Shown: positions 44,628 to 53,688, numbered from the stretch's first letter. The stretch is 64,000 nucleotides of DNA from DAOLCO01 sp964612555 (GCA_964612555.1 CAZTBW010000006.1:140416-204415), one strand, 5' to 3'. Numbers and translations are program-made. Notes: generated by a model from the sequence alone, not told the origin.

Positions 44628-45954
44628 ATCTTTTTTAACGAGTCTATTTCTGATGCTATCCGTCCTCTTCGTGGGGGAGTTGCCGTTGATGGTATCTGTG
44701 TCTTTTGCTCAGGAAGCGGATATTGCTGCTGAGCGTTATGAAGAACTTCGATCACACTATCGAAGTCTGGTGATTCATGACCCCGGGATCTCTGAGATTT
44801 CGTTGTGGAAGGAAACAAAAGAAAAGTTTGAAAAAGCACTTACTTCACCTGAATTCCAAAAAGAGCGAGTTTATACTCCTCGTATATTGTATTTACTTGG
44901 AAGATTGAATGAGCAGGTGCATATCAGGGGGAAAGATGCGGGAGCAGGTAGTCGTGCTGAGAAGCTGTTTGAGAGGATTGTCAGTGAGTTCCCGGGGGAT
45001 GAGCTTGCAGATGATGCACTGCTTGCCCTTTCAAGAATTTATCATAGGGATAAGCGTTATCAAGATGAAAAGAAAGTGCTTGAGCGAATCCTTGGTGAGT
45101 ACTCTTCAGGGAGTACGATTTCTCATGCAAGGAAAGCACTTGAGGTGCTTTCCTCTCTTGGGATAGATGGCGACCCAAAAGAATCTGATTTAACTCTGGA
45201 AGAAGAATTTGTTCTTCCCAAAGAAGAAACCTCTCCATCCATGGATGCGGGCAAGATATCCTCTCTTGAGAACAAGTATCCGGTTGTGGTTATTGACCCC
45301 GGGCATGGAGGTTCTGAAGATGGAGCTCATGGACCTGAGGGTATGAAAGAGAAGGAAATAGTCCTTGCTATTTCAAAGATGATTCAATCAAAATTCCATG
45401 CAACCACAACGGTGCGAGTATATTTGACTCGTCAAGGTGATGAAAACCTTCCCCTTCAGGAACGTACCCGTATTGCAAATGAGCTTGGTGCAGACCTCTT
45501 TGTATCAGTTCACGCTAATGCGAGCCCGTATAAAACAAGAAAAGGAATAGAGACATACTACCTTGATAATACTGATGACAAGAGCTCTCTTCGACTTGCT
45601 GAGCGGGAAAATCTGGCAGGAAATATTTCTCAGAAGAGTTTGTCATTTATTATCAGTGATTTTATTCAAGGCATAAAGATGGATGACTCCATCACTGCTG
45701 CTCATTTAATTCAGGCGAATCTTGTCGGAGAGCTTCGACACTCCTATGATTCAATAAAAGACCTGGGAGTGAAGAAGGCACCTTTTTATGTTCTTGTGGG
45801 TGCGCACATGCCTTGTGTTCTTGTGGAGGTGTCGTTTATAGATCATCCTGTTGAGGGACGGCGCCTTAAAACAGAACGCTATCAGAGGGTGGTGGCTGAT
45901 GGCGTTTATAAGGGTATATTCTCCTACCTTTCAAAGAAGGGTCGTTTACAGTGA
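44590..45954 (+). CDS. N-acetylmuramoyl-L-alanine amidase with TPR-like N-terminal region
   Basis: The 454-residue protein has a signal peptide (ending about residue 41, SFAQ). A helical TPR-like region (about 45-195: YLLGRLNEQ, AEKLFERIVSEFPGDELADDALLALSRIYHR) follows. The Amidase_3 domain begins VVVIDPGHGGSEDG and continues with KEKEIVLAI, FVSVHANAS and CVLVEVSFIDHP, giving zinc ligands His, Glu, His and the catalytic Glu. It cuts the peptide from glycan strands in cell separation. The start at 44590 overlaps mutS by 38 nt; ATG 44653 is possible but would shorten the signal. Overlap with the next gene is GTGA (4 nt). Confidence 0.87.
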   Translation: MNLLLGLRKLNFKSFLTSLFLMLSVLFVGELPLMVSVSFAQEADIAAERYEELRSHYRSLVIHDPGISEISLWKETKEKFEKALTSPEFQKERVYTPRILYLLGRLNEQVHIRGKDAGAGSRAEKLFERIVSEFPGDELADDALLALSRIYHRDKRYQDEKKVLERILGEYSSGSTISHARKALEVLSSLGIDGDPKESDLTLEEEFVLPKEETSPSMDAGKISSLENKYPVVVIDPGHGGSEDGAHGPEGMKEKEIVLAISKMIQSKFHATTTVRVYLTRQGDENLPLQERTRIANELGADLFVSVHANASPYKTRKGIETYYLDNTDDKSSLRLAERENLAGNISQKSLSFIISDFIQGIKMDDSITAAHLIQANLVGELRHSYDSIKDLGVKKAPFYVLVGAHMPCVLVEVSFIDHPVEGRRLKTERYQRVVADGVYKGIFSYLSKKGRLQ

Positions 45955-46895
45955 TTGTGGATGCTTCAGAGCTGGAGTCTTCTCTTTCTTCACTACAATT
46001 TTTAGTGTGTAGAGATCTGGTGCTCCATAGTAACTGTGCAATGATAATCGGAGGAGCTATTCGAGATTTTTATTTTAAATACCCCATAGATGATGTTGAT
46101 TTTATTATTCTTGAGGAAAATCCCTTAAAGGGAATTCAGGTTGTATTAGAGGTACTGGGTGCATCTACAGAGGTAACTAGTGTAAAAGTCCATACCCCGC
46201 TTACTCCATACCGAACTGCCAAGATTGAACTTAGTACTAATGAAGAAAGTCTTGTCTTTGATATTGGTTTTCCAAGAAAAGAAAAATACCAATATCCTGC
46301 TGCAAAACCTGAAGTAGCTCCCGGGAGTTTTGAGGAAGATATTCTCAGGAGAGATTTTTCGATGAATGCACTTTGTGTAAGTGGAGAAGAGGGGAAATTT
46401 AAACTTTTTGATCTTGTGGATGGATTCAAGGATATTGAGAATAAAAACCTCAGAATACTTCATCCGGAAAGTTTTAGAGATGACCCGATTCGTCTGGTAC
46501 GGGGGGTACGATTTATGCATCGTTATGCTTGCAGCTTTGATGTGGAAACAAAAAAATGTTCTCAGGATCCTGAGTTGCATTCAATATTGGCTGCGGTAAG
46601 CGAAGGGCGAAGAGTACAGGAGTTTTACAAGATTCTTTTTGAAGCAGATCCCTTTAAGATAATTGAAGACCTTGCCCGGAAAGGATTTCTTGAGCTTCTT
46701 TTCCCGGGGCTGGAAAAAAACATGCCACGTAGAGATGTGTATGAAGAATTCTCTCGAAGTGATTTCAAATTACCCGGAGCGCATATACTTCTTGCTTTTT
46801 TGATGAAGAATCTTGAGCCTTCTCAGGCAAAGCATCTTATGCAGTATATCCCTATCTCAAAAGAAGAAAGAAAACTGGTATTTTCAATAGTCTGA
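45951..46895 (+). CDS. tRNA nucleotidyltransferase / poly(A) polymerase family protein
   Basis: The 314-residue protein has the class II nucleotidyltransferase head: IIGGAIRDFYF (Gly-Gly...Arg), DDVDFIIL (catalytic Asp-x-Asp), DILRRDFSMNAL and ILHPESFRDDPIRLVRGVRF, followed by a neck region. It is shorter than most CCA-adding or poly(A) polymerases (about 400 or more), lacking the usual tail and body. It could be a full CCA enzyme of a compact type or a poly(A) polymerase. It starts at GTG 45951, overlapping the amidase stop. The next gene follows after 2 nt. Confidence 0.75.
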   Translation: MIVDASELESSLSSLQFLVCRDLVLHSNCAMIIGGAIRDFYFKYPIDDVDFIILEENPLKGIQVVLEVLGASTEVTSVKVHTPLTPYRTAKIELSTNEESLVFDIGFPRKEKYQYPAAKPEVAPGSFEEDILRRDFSMNALCVSGEEGKFKLFDLVDGFKDIENKNLRILHPESFRDDPIRLVRGVRFMHRYACSFDVETKKCSQDPELHSILAAVSEGRRVQEFYKILFEADPFKIIEDLARKGFLELLFPGLEKNMPRRDVYEEFSRSDFKLPGAHILLAFLMKNLEPSQAKHLMQYIPISKEERKLVFSIV

Positions 46896-46897
46896 AT

Positions 46898-47917
46898 ATG
46901 TTTATTGCCTATTTTTCATATTTACTTGAAGCGGCACGAGGTGTTCTTCTTGATTTGGGAGTTTCAGATTTGCTAGTAGATTCGCTTATAAAGGAGTATT
47001 CTACCGGGATTCCTTTAATTGAACCTACTCCTGAAAAAGAACACCCCGCGCGATTGAGAATAGGTTCATCTCTGGCGATACATCTTTCAAAAGATCTCCA
47101 TAAAGCCGGATATGAACATTCTCCTGAAACACTGGCGGAGCGTATCGCTTCAAAGATATGCTCCCGTGAAGAGTCTGATTTTCATGTCGATGTTGGCAAT
47201 AAGATTTTTCTAAATGCCCATCCGACAGATTCGTTTTTTTTAAAATTCACAGGAACTACCATTCAATCTACAGTGGAATCTTTTTACCTTGAGAGATGTC
47301 TCAAAGCCGACCCGGAATATCTCAAAAAAATCGCCTTAACGCTTCGGGAAGCCGTTTTGAAAATTGGGAGTGCCGAGGAGATTTTACATCATATATGTGA
47401 ACTGGAGGTTTCCAGAGTCGATAGGATAGTTTTATTACTTGCTTTGTTGTCTGACGAAGAGTTTGATATAGCTGCGGTAAAAAAGGGAGTGCCATATAGT
47501 AATAACCCCCTTTCTGTGCTTTCTCAATGTCGATCAATTTTACAAATCCGGGATGATATAACTCCTCAATCGGGTTCACGAAACCCCTACTCAAAACCCG
47601 CATATCTTACTATGCTTGATATAAATATAAAAAATACTGAAGAGTTAATTGCAAGATTCAGATACCTCGAGTTGCACGCTACCTTAAGAAAAAGACCTGA
47701 ACTTTTATGGAAAGAAATATTCAGTAGTGTGTTGTCTTTGCGTTCGTTATGGAATGACCCCTGGGGGAGAGTTGCCTTGGGGGGAGTTTTAAAAACATCA
47801 GATGAAGATAAGATAATGTATCTGAAAGAAATGATGAAGTGGATTTTTGTTTGCTGGGAAAGGTATGCAGGTATTCTTGAGCGAGTATCAATTGAAGAGG
47901 TGTGTTTTGAAAAATAA
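46898..47917 (+). CDS. ArgRS-like protein lacking the catalytic core (N-terminal and DALR-like parts)
   Basis: The 339-residue protein is not recognised as a known enzyme. Residues ~40-130 resemble the arginyl-tRNA synthetase N-terminal tRNA-D-loop domain: IPLIEPTPEKEHPARL, SSLAIHLSKDLHKAG, SPETLAERIASKI, KIFLNAHPTDSFF. The C-terminal ~150 residues (for example ELIARFRYLELHATLRK, PELLWKEIFSSVLSLRSLW) are helical and DALR-like. No HIGH or KMSKS motif and no Rossmann core lie between. It follows the nucleotidyltransferase gene by 2 nt, so a tRNA-related job is plausible. Family call is weak and needs a profile search. Confidence 0.4.
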   Translation: MFIAYFSYLLEAARGVLLDLGVSDLLVDSLIKEYSTGIPLIEPTPEKEHPARLRIGSSLAIHLSKDLHKAGYEHSPETLAERIASKICSREESDFHVDVGNKIFLNAHPTDSFFLKFTGTTIQSTVESFYLERCLKADPEYLKKIALTLREAVLKIGSAEEILHHICELEVSRVDRIVLLLALLSDEEFDIAAVKKGVPYSNNPLSVLSQCRSILQIRDDITPQSGSRNPYSKPAYLTMLDINIKNTEELIARFRYLELHATLRKRPELLWKEIFSSVLSLRSLWNDPWGRVALGGVLKTSDEDKIMYLKEMMKWIFVCWERYAGILERVSIEEVCFEK

Positions 47918-48431
47918 TATTTTTATTTTGAGAGTCGTATATATCGGAGCACTGCTATCGCTTCTTTCTATATTATTCAGTTTTCTTATGGGTGCTTCAT
48001 TTGGAATATCTGAAGAAAGTTATAAAAACAGGCTTAAGAGCTCAGCTGAAGAAGTCTTTTATACTGTGTATAAGGGTGATGTTGAGAAGAAAGACGCAGT
48101 AGTAAAAAAATCCTGGAACTACATGCAACGTGCGCATTTACATGCCGGCTCTATTGGTGCTACCGCACTTGCCGGAGTTGCATGTATGATGGTGCTTACT
48201 GCTTCGACTCCGGGTGTTCTGGGCTCTACCTCAGCTTTTCTTTGGGGACTTGGGGGGCTTCTTTATGGTCTGTTCTGGTTATTTGCCGGTTTTGAAGCCC
48301 CGCATCTTGGCAGTACCGCTCTTGCCAAAGAGTCTTTTGAGGTTTTGGGAGTCAGTGGTGCAGCATGCAGTATTCTGGGGGCAGGAGGAGTCTTTTTATC
48401 AGTTTTGCTACATTTTTTCAGACTTAGATAA
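47907..48431 (+). CDS. Small multi-pass membrane protein, unknown
   Basis: The 174-residue product has membrane helices at about 7-27, 74-98, 105-123 and 145-170. A charged periplasmic or cytosolic loop lies between the first two. The frame opens at 47847 inside the previous gene. The TTG at 47907 has GAGGTG 6 nt upstream and gives an 11-nt overlap, so it is the more likely start. No family is recognised. It sits in a run of tRNA- and envelope-related genes. Confidence 0.55.
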   Translation: MKNNIFILRVVYIGALLSLLSILFSFLMGASFGISEESYKNRLKSSAEEVFYTVYKGDVEKKDAVVKKSWNYMQRAHLHAGSIGATALAGVACMMVLTASTPGVLGSTSAFLWGLGGLLYGLFWLFAGFEAPHLGSTALAKESFEVLGVSGAACSILGAGGVFLSVLLHFFRLR

Positions 48432-48553
48432 GACATTGATAATATTATAAATATTTTATTTTTACTGCTCTGTGTTCTATAGTTTGAATTTAGCACTAGT
48501 TAAATACTAGATTTATGGTTATCTTACGGAGGTAGTAATTCCAGGAATAACTT

Positions 48554-49471
48554 ATGGCAAGAAATGCGCAGATAAAACATCAAAGCAGACATACCGGGAG
48601 GCAATACGGCTCTCATACTATTCCGAGAGAGCCCCTTGGGACTCCAGGATCAAAACAGAGGAATATGAAACTGGGGCTTAAACAAATAATACTTTTTTGG
48701 TCAGTAACTCTGATTATGATGCTTGTCGTTTTTGTCTCTGGTTTCAAAGCCGGGAAAGTTGAAGGTGCCAGAGAGATTCTTGATCAGGTTGATCAGCAGA
48801 TGGTTCGTCTTCCTGTAGTTCGACCCTATAATCTGCTTTCAGAGAGTGATTCTGATGTAGTTTCTTCAAAAGATTCATCAAAGACCGTTACTGATACCAA
48901 GTTGAATGCCTTACAACAGGAAGATTCAAGAATCGATTTTACCAAAGAAGAAAAACTTCCTTCCGCTTCTCCTCCTGTAGTTGCTCCCGTAGTTGCAAAA
49001 AAAGAGATGCCTAAGGAAGTTTCCAAAGTTCAATCAGGCAAAAAAGAAGAAGTTTACGAAGAGATATATCCCGGAAGAAAGTTATTTCCACCACCTTCTC
49101 AAAAACTGGAAGAAGATACTACTGAAGCACTTCAGGAAGAAGCAGTGATTGAGCCATTGTTACCCGAAATAGCGGCTCCCCCTGCCGCTGCTCAAGTAAA
49201 GAAGCCTTCTATTGAAACATACGCTCCGACCCCTGGATGGTATGTACAGATTGCGGCAGCTCCTTCTCAGGAGGATGCTCGTAGACATTTAGAGAAAATG
49301 AGTGGGCATAGTCTTGAAGTAAAGATCGAAGAAGCATCTATCAGGGACAAGGTTTATTACAGGATACTTGTTGGTCCTTATGGAGAAAGAAAGGATGCCC
49401 TGTCAAATAGAGGCAGGATTAAGACCGCTTCCGGAGTGAGCGGAGAGCCATTTATTCGTCAGGTCAAGTAG
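48554..49471 (+). CDS. SPOR-domain inner-membrane protein
   Basis: The 305-residue protein has a basic N-terminal cytoplasmic tail (~40 residues), one membrane helix (about 43-66), a Pro/Glu-rich linker (about 70-220) and a C-terminal SPOR domain (about 228-305: GWYVQIAAAPSQEDARRHLEKM, YYRILVGPYGERKDA). SPOR domains bind glycan strands stripped of peptides by amidases at the septum. The N-acetylmuramoyl amidase four genes upstream could generate its target. It has an AGGAA ribosome site 8 nt before the ATG. Confidence 0.85.
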   Translation: MARNAQIKHQSRHTGRQYGSHTIPREPLGTPGSKQRNMKLGLKQIILFWSVTLIMMLVVFVSGFKAGKVEGAREILDQVDQQMVRLPVVRPYNLLSESDSDVVSSKDSSKTVTDTKLNALQQEDSRIDFTKEEKLPSASPPVVAPVVAKKEMPKEVSKVQSGKKEEVYEEIYPGRKLFPPPSQKLEEDTTEALQEEAVIEPLLPEIAAPPAAAQVKKPSIETYAPTPGWYVQIAAAPSQEDARRHLEKMSGHSLEVKIEEASIRDKVYYRILVGPYGERKDALSNRGRIKTASGVSGEPFIRQVK

Positions 49472-49482
49472 CAATTTCTAAT

Positions 49483-51690
49483 ATGAAGTCTCGTCCTTTT
49501 TCTTTTGTTCAGTCTTTAAGAACTGATATTGGCAAGGTAAGAAAAGAAAATCAGGATTCCTATGCGGCAGTAATTGCAGACGACTGGATTCTCCTGGTGG
49601 TGTGCGATGGTATGGGAGGCACTAAAGGTGGTTCTGTTGCCTCGATTCTTGCAGTTGAAGTGATTTTAAAACGTCTTTCCCCCGAAAGCCAGATGCCAAA
49701 CATTGCTTCTGTACAAAGAGCAATGGAAGAGGCAAATGCCGTGCTTCATACCTACGGAAAACAGCATGAAGGTTTTGAAGAAATGGGCACTACTGCGCTG
49801 GTGTTTTTCTGTGGACCCGCTTCTTGTTTTGTAGCTCACGTAGGCGACTCAAGATTATATCGTATGAGAAAGGGGACGCTTGAACAACTTACCAGAGATC
49901 ATACCTGGGTTCAGGAACTTGTTGATTCCGGAGCTATGGAAGCAAGTAATGCTGAAAAATCACCAGTGTCTCATTTATTGACCCGTGCGTTTGGTACTCG
50001 TGAAGATGTTGAGATCGAAATTCGGAAACTGGAACATCCTCAGGAAGGTGATTTTTATTTTTTATGTTCCGATGGATTGTATGGCTCAGTGTCTCAGGAG
50101 GAAATGAGCACTACTGCATCTACCGTATCTGCAAGTACCGTAGATGAGACGGTAGAAGCGCTTCTTGACCGTGCACTGGATTCTGGCGGGAAGGATAATA
50201 TTACTGTTGCCGGGTTATATATAGTAAGTTCCCAGAAGAAATCTCAGAAGAAAGATTCGAGCACCGGGAAATCTCTACCTCCTGTTCGTATGATGGTTTC
50301 AGGTAAGAGTGGCATTGATATAGATCAATTGCTGTATGAAATTGATGATACCGCTAATCCGCTTCTCGATATCGCTGATGAAACTTCAAGAGAAGTCTCT
50401 CCCGAACTGCTATCCGGAAAAAGTACTTTTCATCAGAACACCTCATTTATTTCATTTTTTGTTTTTGGAATATTTCTTTCTGTTGTGGTGATGTTGTTTA
50501 TTGCCGTACAAAAACAAGAACCCTTGCAGTATGCTGAAGATGTTTCTCAGGTGTCTGAAAGTATAATTGATGAAGCAGGTCTTGCCCGTCTTAATGAAGT
50601 GAGGGCGGCGGTAGAGCAGCGAAAAGCATTTGAAGTAAGTTCGGTTTTTTCTGTTTCCCCCTCTCCCTTTTCGGAAATCAACTTAACACGCTCTTATTTT
50701 GATGATGTCAGCAGGAAATTTTATACTCTTTCTTCAGAAGCTCCTCATATAACGCTTCCCGTTTCTCAAAAGCTATTACCTGATGAACGTCCTGTTAGAC
50801 CTATCGTATGGGAGCATGAAGAGGAGCGTATAGAAAGATTTAGAAAAGGTTCAGGAGCGGTACGACAAATAGAGCGAAAGAGAGCTGCCCCTGCTCCGAA
50901 AAAAGAAACATTTGAAAACTCTGAGGAGGCTCCGGTTCCTGCTATTTTAAGCACCGATGAAATCCATTCAGTTATTGAGGAAAAAGAATTACTGCGTAGT
51001 AGAATTGCAGATACCGATGAAAAAATTCTCCAACTTTCCCTTCGCTCCATAGAAGAACGGGATATCTTGGTAAAAGATTTACATCTGAAAGTGTCAATTT
51101 TAAATGATGAATTGCTTGAAATTCGTCAGGAAGATGAACGACTGCACAGACAGGTTCTGCACTTAAAAACATTTATGGAAGAAGTTGAATTAGGAAATTT
51201 CATGCAGATTGCAGAACGCTTGCTTCCTTTTGAACCAGCTCTTGAAGTTTCCATAAAGCATATAAGAAGGCTTGAGCGGGAAGTTGGTAATACGAGAAGA
51301 GTACTTGAGAGGACAGACGATGAAATTGCTCTTGCCAACAAGCTTTCAACTCTCATGCGGGAAAAAGGTGATACCGAAGTACATTTTCAGGCTAAGCTGC
51401 GGGCGCTCATAGAAAAAAGAATTAATACCGTTAATATTCACAGAAGTTTACTAAAGTATCTTGTCCATGTACTGACTTTTCAAAGGAATGCTTCTGTTCG
51501 TGCCGTAGGTTATTTAAATGCATACACTGAGCTGGGAGGAGAGAGAGCAAGAGAGCTGCTGCGTAATTTGACTGAAGAGCGAGACTCACTGTATTCTCAA
51601 TTCTCCATTTTGCAAAAAATGCTTTCTGATTCAGATGAAATCAAGCACAACAGGGTGATGTATCTTAAGATGGCAAAGTTGGATTACTAG
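49483..51690 (+). CDS. PP2C-family Ser/Thr phosphatase with membrane helix and coiled-coil tail
   Basis: The 735-residue protein has a PP2C domain (about 5-250): KENQDSY, VCDGMGGTKGG, HVGDSRLYRM, LTRDHTWVQELV, CSDGLYGSV and GGKDNITVAGL hold the metal-binding Asp residues. A helix at about 325-345 (FGIFLSVVVMLFIAVQ) puts the phosphatase in the cytoplasm and a ~390-residue tail outside. The tail has a long Glu/Leu-rich coiled coil (about 470-640). An exported coiled coil on a PP2C is uncommon and may sense envelope state. A kinase at 57520-58923 could be the counterpart. Confidence 0.85.
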   Translation: MKSRPFSFVQSLRTDIGKVRKENQDSYAAVIADDWILLVVCDGMGGTKGGSVASILAVEVILKRLSPESQMPNIASVQRAMEEANAVLHTYGKQHEGFEEMGTTALVFFCGPASCFVAHVGDSRLYRMRKGTLEQLTRDHTWVQELVDSGAMEASNAEKSPVSHLLTRAFGTREDVEIEIRKLEHPQEGDFYFLCSDGLYGSVSQEEMSTTASTVSASTVDETVEALLDRALDSGGKDNITVAGLYIVSSQKKSQKKDSSTGKSLPPVRMMVSGKSGIDIDQLLYEIDDTANPLLDIADETSREVSPELLSGKSTFHQNTSFISFFVFGIFLSVVVMLFIAVQKQEPLQYAEDVSQVSESIIDEAGLARLNEVRAAVEQRKAFEVSSVFSVSPSPFSEINLTRSYFDDVSRKFYTLSSEAPHITLPVSQKLLPDERPVRPIVWEHEEERIERFRKGSGAVRQIERKRAAPAPKKETFENSEEAPVPAILSTDEIHSVIEEKELLRSRIADTDEKILQLSLRSIEERDILVKDLHLKVSILNDELLEIRQEDERLHRQVLHLKTFMEEVELGNFMQIAERLLPFEPALEVSIKHIRRLEREVGNTRRVLERTDDEIALANKLSTLMREKGDTEVHFQAKLRALIEKRINTVNIHRSLLKYLVHVLTFQRNASVRAVGYLNAYTELGGERARELLRNLTEERDSLYSQFSILQKMLSDSDEIKHNRVMYLKMAKLDY

Positions 51691-51777
51691 CTCGTAGCGT
51701 GTTCTCTGTTCTTTCCAGGCGTTTCATTTCTGAATTTGATATTCTGCTTATTAATTGAAAAGTACTAAGAAGTTTTA

Positions 51778-53361
51778 ATGAATCGATACGCCATTTTAAG
51801 TGTGACAGATAAATCCGGGATTGTGGATTTTGCCAGAGGGCTTGTTAAAAACGGATTTATAATTCTTTCTACAGGGGGCACTGCCCGGGTTCTTAAAGAT
51901 AATAGTGTGCCGTACACCTATATTTCTGATTTTACCGGGCAGAATGAGATTCTTGGCGGTAGAGTGAAAACTCTACATCCCAAGGTGCATGCAGGGATAC
52001 TTTCTCGAAGAGGTAATCAGGATGATGTGCGGGAAATGCAGGAAGGTGGTTTTGCATATATAGATGTAGTTGCAGTGAATCTGTATCCATTTATTCAGGT
52101 TAGAGAGGAAAAGGGTGATTCTCTAACTTCTCAGGAAATGGTGGAATATATAGATATTGGTGGTCCTACCATGCTTCGTGCTTCCGCGAAAAATTTTCAT
52201 TCCGTATATTCAGTGATTGACCCGAAAGATTATCCGGCTGTCCTGTCTGCTCTTGATCAGAAGAGCGAAGAAGAAAGGCTTTTACTACGTAAGTCTCTTG
52301 CTGCAAAAGTATTTGCTCATACTTCGGCATATGATCTTGCTATTTCTGAATATTTGTCAGCAGGGGACGATGGTGAAGAAACTGCGATGCCTCGTTACAC
52401 AGGCTGTGTTCTTGAACGTTCGCAGGCGCTTCGTTATGGAGAAAATCCTCATCAATCAGCTTCATGTTATGCTCCTCTTGGGTCGGATGGTCTTTCTTAT
52501 TTGAAACAGCTTCAGGGTAAGGAGCTTTCTTACAATAATCTGGGAGATATTTCTGCTGCGGTATCTTTGGGTCTTGATGTTATAAGATATGACAAGAGCA
52601 AGATCAGCAGTGTGATCATAAAACATGCAAATCCTTGTGGTGTTTCGTATGGAAGCACTCTTGAAGAAAGTTTCAGAGGAGCGCTCTCCTGTGACCCGGT
52701 GAGTCCATTTGGTGGCGTTATCTTTTTTAGTCATCCATTGGATGGGGTAACGGCAAAAATTATAATAGAAGCTTTTTATGAAGTGGTGATCGCACCTCAA
52801 GTGGAACCGGAAGCAAAAGAGCTTCTCTCTACAAAAAAGAATCTTCGAGTGATTGAAGCCGATTATTCTGCCTTGGAAAATCTGCTTGCATCCGGAATTT
52901 CGTATAAGTCGATACCGGGAGCTTATTTACTTCAAGCTCCTGATGTTGTTACCGGTGTACTGGATGGAGAGTCGAAGTGGGTTTCTGGAAACGCGTTTGA
53001 AGGTACTGAGAAAGAAGATGCCGGGCTTGCATGGGTTACTGTGAAGCATGTTAATTCTAATGCGATTACTATTGCTTCCGGGGGTAAGGTGATCGGAATT
53101 GGGGCGGGGCAGATGAATCGACTTGATTCATCTCGTATTGCGGTTGAGAGGGCGCATCAGTTTGGTTTTTCAACAAAAGGGGCGGTCGTCGCAAGTGATG
53201 CGTTTTTTCCGTTTCCTGATAGTATAGAAGTGTTCAGGGATGCAGGGGTGGGGCTTATTGTGCAGCCGGGGGGGTCGGTTCGGGATAAGGAAGTTTTTGA
53301 GGCGGCTAATGATTTTCGGATTAAGATGATATGTACCGGTAAGAGGCATTTTAAACATTAG
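51778..53361 (+). CDS. purH: Bifunctional AICAR formyltransferase / IMP cyclohydrolase
   Basis: The 527-residue protein catalyses the last two steps of IMP synthesis. The N-terminal cyclohydrolase half shows LSVTDKSGIVDFARGL, STGGTARVL, GGRVKTLHPKVHAGIL and NLYPF. The C-terminal formyltransferase half shows RYGENPHQSA, KHANPCGVSYG, SPFGGVIFF and SDAFFPFPD, with the key Lys-His of KHANPCG. Length matches the family. Palindromic element B and purD follow. Confidence 0.95.
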   Translation: MNRYAILSVTDKSGIVDFARGLVKNGFIILSTGGTARVLKDNSVPYTYISDFTGQNEILGGRVKTLHPKVHAGILSRRGNQDDVREMQEGGFAYIDVVAVNLYPFIQVREEKGDSLTSQEMVEYIDIGGPTMLRASAKNFHSVYSVIDPKDYPAVLSALDQKSEEERLLLRKSLAAKVFAHTSAYDLAISEYLSAGDDGEETAMPRYTGCVLERSQALRYGENPHQSASCYAPLGSDGLSYLKQLQGKELSYNNLGDISAAVSLGLDVIRYDKSKISSVIIKHANPCGVSYGSTLEESFRGALSCDPVSPFGGVIFFSHPLDGVTAKIIIEAFYEVVIAPQVEPEAKELLSTKKNLRVIEADYSALENLLASGISYKSIPGAYLLQAPDVVTGVLDGESKWVSGNAFEGTEKEDAGLAWVTVKHVNSNAITIASGGKVIGIGAGQMNRLDSSRIAVERAHQFGFSTKGAVVASDAFFPFPDSIEVFRDAGVGLIVQPGGSVRDKEVFEAANDFRIKMICTGKRHFKH

Positions 53362-53385
53362 TTGGTGATTGTGAGTTCTTGGTTT

Positions 53386-53515
53386 GTTTGAATTGAGCGC
53401 CTCGGTCTTTTGCTCAAATGGCTCCCTCGGGTAGTTTGTGGACTGGTTTAAACGATAGGGTGTTGCCCTCAGTCCGCTTGAGTTTTCGCAAAAGACCGAG
53501 GCGCTCAATTCAAAC
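53386..53515. repeat. Palindromic element B: same core as element A, different complementary arms
   Basis: Arms 53386-53413 and 53488-53515 are perfect 28-nt reverse complements; the outer 22 nt are unlike those of element A. The centre begins TCAAATGGCTCCC and ends GTCCGCTTGAGTTTTC, as in A, but has a ~40-nt insert with an inner stem GGACTG (53440-53445) / CAGTCC (53470-53475). CGTTCGT follows at 53518, two bases after the arm, exactly as in A. It lies between the co-directional purH and purD genes. Confidence 0.85.
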
Positions 53516-53542
53516 TACGTTCGTACTTTGGTAGTTGAGTTT

Positions 53543-53594
53543 TTTGAATTTGTTGCAATAAAATCTGTATTTGAACTTATTGCAATAATCTGTA
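53543..53594. repeat. Imperfect tandem repeat (27 and 25 bp)
   Basis: Unit 1 (53543-53569) and unit 2 (53570-53594) each run from TTTGAA to TCTGTA with TTGCAATAA inside. They differ by a 2-bp deletion and two or three substitutions. It lies between element B and the GC-rich hairpin at 53596. Confidence 0.7.
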
Positions 53595-53595
53595 G

Positions 53596-53616
53596 GGGTA
53601 GGGCTTGCCCCTACCC
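53596..53616. repeat. REP-like GC-rich hairpin
   Basis: GGGTAGGG (53596-53603) pairs with CCCTACCC (53609-53616) around CTTGC. Such GGGGTAGGGC-type hairpins resemble repetitive extragenic palindromes seen in many bacteria. No T tail follows on the plus strand, so it is not a typical terminator. Confidence 0.55.
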
Positions 53617-53688
53617 GCTAATTCAAAAGACCGCACTATAGTATTTTGTTTAAATTGATTGCTGTGTCTTTGTGGAGAACTTGGTCAT

